Made by a program: the position numbers and the translations under genes | Assembly: GCA_013433145.1 (NCBI GenBank) | Contig: CM024168.1 | Span: 10,610,184-10,674,183 of the forward strand | DNA length: 64,000 nucleotides | Source of the DNA: Ascaris suum | Taxonomy: Eukaryota > Nematoda > Chromadorea > Rhabditida > Ascarididae | Direction: 5' to 3' | The notes under the pieces: model-generated | Seen by the model: only the letters and a program-made list of their open reading frames with translations | Databases searched by the model: none | What the model was told of the DNA's origin: nothing | In this document: positions 60,706 to 64,000 of the stretch, piece by piece | Layout: every line of letters begins with the position of its first letter | Position numbering within the stretch: the stretch's first letter is position 1

Positions 60706-61849
60706 ATATTTTTCCTCGCTTTATCACGCACTTCATTCCTTTTCACCGCAGAACATGCTGCTGGGTCTCCTTCTGTTGTCGACACATTCCAATTCACGTT
60801 ATTGAGGACGCCGCAATGGATGAAATTTAGCTCAGGTATTGAACGTGAGGGCAGTGTTCCAAAAATCACCCTGATGTCCACCGATGTCGCTATGCTGTAC
60901 TCCCCAAAAGCTTTCATCGAATTGAAATTTCTCATCCCTATTACGGAAATCGGCACGCATCTTACACTCCGCATCTATTGCAACAAATCGAGTGAACTTT
61001 ACAATGTATGCATAGAGACCTAGCATTAATCATGGGTATAAAGTCACCTCTCGTTGCGGCCGGCCTCTTTGTTTCGTAATGCATCCTCGAACTGTTCACG
61101 AATCACCGATTTGATTAGGAGAAGGCGGCGTTTGTTTCTCACTGCCACCCCTTCCCGCACGATGACGCAGCATGATGTTGCTGGAATTGCTGCTTTTGCA
61201 AAACGTGAAATCTTTAGCCGTCATCGATGTGGTCGGCACATCTATCCTAGACAAACGTCCGGTGCATGAACCTGTGCGCACTCGACTATTCTGCAAAAAG
61301 ACATGGTGTGGAGCCTGAAAGACATCTCTCTCTTCCATATTTCTTCTCTTACATTATTGTTGTTTCTTCCGAACTCTTCACATTTCTCACGTGATTGTCT
61401 AACAAAGGATTCGGAAAAGATGTTTAGAGACGCAGTCTAACCCATGAGTTGAATCCACCGAAAGGCCAGAAAGACTCACGCACATCAAACGGCAGGTCCC
61501 TTAGACGTTTGCTTTCCTGCAGAAACTAAGCTAAACAAAACAGGTTCAAAAGTGTACAGCGTGAAACATTAACTGAACTATGCCATCAAATGCTCGAATT
61601 CGGGCGAAAGTGTTGAATTTTTGAAAACATGTCGCTGCTGCCCGTTTCAAGCGAAAAATTTTGAAGGGAGCGTTGACGAGCAATAGTGCCACAAATTATT
61701 TGCCCTTGCCATATAACAACGATCTCCTCTTCTCGATTGTCGTGGATAACAATCGGAAATTACACGGTGAGATAGTTGACGACCTCCCTGGTGCAATTCG
61801 CTTCCCATGCGAAACTATCGCCCTTATTGTATATCCGCAAATGGACCAG
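60706..61849 (+). CDS. Two-exon partial gene, unrecognised
   Basis: Exon 60706-61005 (100 codons, acceptor CTCCTTTCAG, donor ACAAT|GTATGC) and exon 61652-61849 (66 codons, acceptor GTTTCAAG, donor GACCAG|GTTTGC) are both phase 0 at each end and join directly. The first begins hydrophobic and continues as mixed beta-like sequence (KAFIELKFLIPITEIGTHL). The second contains NDLLFSIVVDNNRKLHGEIV and ALIVYPQMDQ. Composition is convincing but I do not recognise a family. Neither start nor stop was identified; the reading frame also continues open past the second donor to 62032. Confidence 0.4.
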
Positions 61850-62773
61850 GTTTGCGATGTCATTTCACTCACTGCAGCAGCAATGACATACAATCAGTCA
61901 ATTTTCTTTCTCGGTTCATTCTTTAGAAAGCACTCATCAGATGTTCTAGCACTTCGTAATAAGATTAAGTATCCATTAACCGCAGGAAGTGGACGCACAT
62001 TAACTACGGAAAGTTGCTCTGAATTCATTTAGCCTATTTCAATAGTAAGGAAATGTTCCGGTTGATGCTGGTTCTTCTTATTATATAGCAAACGAAGAGC
62101 GATCGATGATGTCGCCGTTTTTTTACCTCATTTTGGCTATGAAAGCATGCTTGCGCCAGCAGGTGATGTCAGTCGATGGCAAAAAGTAACGTCTGCCGAG
62201 TGATAGAACGATACGGTCACCAGAATCCACGTGCTTTAGTGGCCACAGCGATTCATTTTCATCAATGACGTAACTCAAACCTTAAAATGTTTTCGACAGA
62301 CGCTACTACCACTCCAGCTAATCTGATGTCTCTTCAGTGATAAAACTTCAGGTGGGCAACCCGGTTGTTCTATTGTTTGGCGAAGCGTGTGACCCATTAA
62401 CAGAGTGGTATTGCACTGCTCAGTTGCGCATCAAATGTGGTCCAGGTCAGCACTATCATCAATATGATTTCCCAACGAAATCCTTTTGCATGAGCGAAGG
62501 CAGATAAAATTGTACCGTTCCAGTATAAAGAATTTCGGCGACATGAATTCATCAGAGAGTAGTGGCTTGTTATCCAGTATTTCGTTTTCAACTTTACTAC
62601 GATTCCATCCAACTAATGAAGTGAATTAGCCGTTGGTGATAGTTCCTTTATGCCGTTTCTTTTGTAAACGTAACTGGAAGAAGCGAATATCACGCTGTTC
62701 ATTGCTATCACCAAATTATTGACGGGGTTTCTATTGCTTATGCATGAAGATGAGGAGGAGATGAGTTCTGCAG
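61850..62773. other. No supported gene
   Basis: The tail of the open frame from the 61.65-kb exon runs to a stop at 62032. Beyond that there are only short frames. Confidence 0.35.
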
Positions 62774-62916
62774 AGGACCGATCGAAAGGAGTTCAAGTTG
62801 TGGACCGAGGTGTCTTCCACTTTGGGAAGCGAGCACACCCAATCAGCATTCAGATACGAGACTCACGAGTCAAGAGAATTAAATTCGAATTGCGTTTTAT
62901 CACAAAAGCAAGCTGA
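62774..62916 (+). CDS. Candidate terminal exon with neuropeptide-like cleavage sites
   Basis: After the acceptor GTTCTGCAG the frame reads RGVFHFGKR, then about 14 residues, VKR and a short tail to TGA. A Gly-Lys-Arg following a VFHF tail has the form of an amidated-peptide processing site. No signal peptide or repeat of the motif was found, so this may be coincidence. Confidence 0.22.
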
Positions 62917-64000
62917 CTCCTTCTGCTCTTTTATATTTCAGTTTTGCCTCTTTCTGTTTAGCTGTTGATGGTTATCTAAGCACTTTTCGGTAGCAGCAGG
63001 CTACACCGATGCATTCGAGTATGTAGTGAATTCGTCCCATGTCTAAATTTTCTGTTGCACAGTAACCGATAGAGCAGAAACGAAGCAGTTTCATTCAATG
63101 AGTGCAATATGAACTTCCACAGAAAACTGTAATTGCGTTGGAGGAGTGCTCACGATGTTTTCCGATCAAGTTTGCCCGAAACGACGGCATGCATAGAAAC
63201 TCTCACATAGGTTTGAAAGATTAGCGGAATTTTGTAGTCGCAGATAACACTCGAGGACTTGGGAACACCCATTAATAACACTCGAGGATAACGGCAAAAG
63301 CGAAAATGGAGGTAGACAGAGCGAAGAGCATGATTCTCTGAGACCATTGCTGTGGTTTGTCGTTTTATCCCCGACAGGACAGAAATGGACACGAGCAGAC
63401 AGTGTCACTGCGTAAAAAAGTGACGTAAGAGACTGAAGCAAAATCAGTATTTAACCAAGGTATTTACTCGTAAAATTCGGGATATACATAAAGGAACCTT
63501 TCCTTTATCATGAATGAATTATTATCGAATGAATCGATGCATGAGGAGGCCTTTATTTGAAAAAAAGAAAGATAGACTGTCGTAGAATTATAAAGTGACC
63601 TAAGGACGAAATAAAGAACGCCTGAGTGATAGAATGGCAACAAGAAGAAGAGCACGAACAATAGGCAGCGTAGTACTGCGAAACATGGCGATTGACGCAA
63701 CGGCAATGAAATTATATTGGCAGGGATGAACGAGCAGTTGCAAGTTCTTTGCTGTTTAAGAGTCAATGAAATATTAGAGGAATTTAACCTGCGCACGAAT
63801 TTTGAGAGCTTTTCTTCACTTTCTTCAATTGATAATTTCGATAATTTGTTTAAGTGACGCGTTCATCCATATACATTCTATGAACAAAAAGATTAAAAGC
63901 ATCCTCATTCTTGCACTATTCATTGATTGGGTGTCGGCAAAGATTTATTGTCACTAATTCAAGGTATATGAATCGCTCCCGCGCTTTGAATCGGGCGACA
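62917..64000. other. No supported gene
   Basis: AT-rich end of the window. A direct repeat ATAACACTCGAGGA occurs twice near 63.24 and 63.28 kb. Minus frames at 63166-63441 and 63464-63796 are unsupported. Confidence 0.4.

Overview
The window looks like nuclear DNA of a nematode, probably a strongylid (hookworm-like, clade V). The evidence is short exons with TTTTCAG-type acceptors, acceptors lying a few bases upstream of initiator ATGs (typical of spliced-leader trans-splicing), kilobase introns, and relics of an RTE-type non-LTR retrotransposon. There is no bacterial gene organisation, rRNA, tRNA or CRISPR. Genes here cannot be read from long ORFs: the longest ORF (256 codons, + strand near 25 kb) is antisense to real exons. 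I built gene models from open frames, splice sites and agreement of reading phase across introns.

Left part (1-12.8 kb). A minus-strand BAR-domain (endophilin-like) gene sits at 1.0-1.7 kb. A small two-exon gene lies at 6.6-7.2 kb. A minus-strand gene at 7.66-12.8 kb carries a mitochondrial ATPase-inhibitor (IF1) motif. Its 4.5-kb intron holds a complete-looking plus-strand gene at 8.5-9.4 kb, which carries a one-base frame break in an A9 run.

Middle (12.8-36.4 kb). This region holds a probable plus-strand C2H2 zinc-finger fragment (17.1-18.3 kb), decayed coding-like stretches, and the best gene of the window: a 15-exon minus-strand gene (21.9-36.4 kb) whose exons join in phase to give a 682-residue coiled-coil protein with a low-complexity tail. 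I do not recognise its family.

Repeat block (36.8-44.6 kb). Two long-terminal-inverted-repeat (foldback) elements lie in opposite orientation and form a giant imperfect palindrome. Each encloses fragments of an RTE reverse transcriptase. The right copy has gained exactly three extra 178-bp units in each of its two termini; the left copy has none.

Right part (44.6-64 kb). This part is sparser: a minus-strand membrane-protein model (46.6-47.5 kb), an 84-bp (AT)n microsatellite, a multi-exon plus-strand model (53.7-54.2 kb), a two-exon plus-strand model (60.7-61.9 kb), and scattered single candidate exons. The genes show no common pathway. The only neighbour relations supported are one nested antisense gene pair and one possible operon-like minus-strand pair (7.66/7.17 kb).
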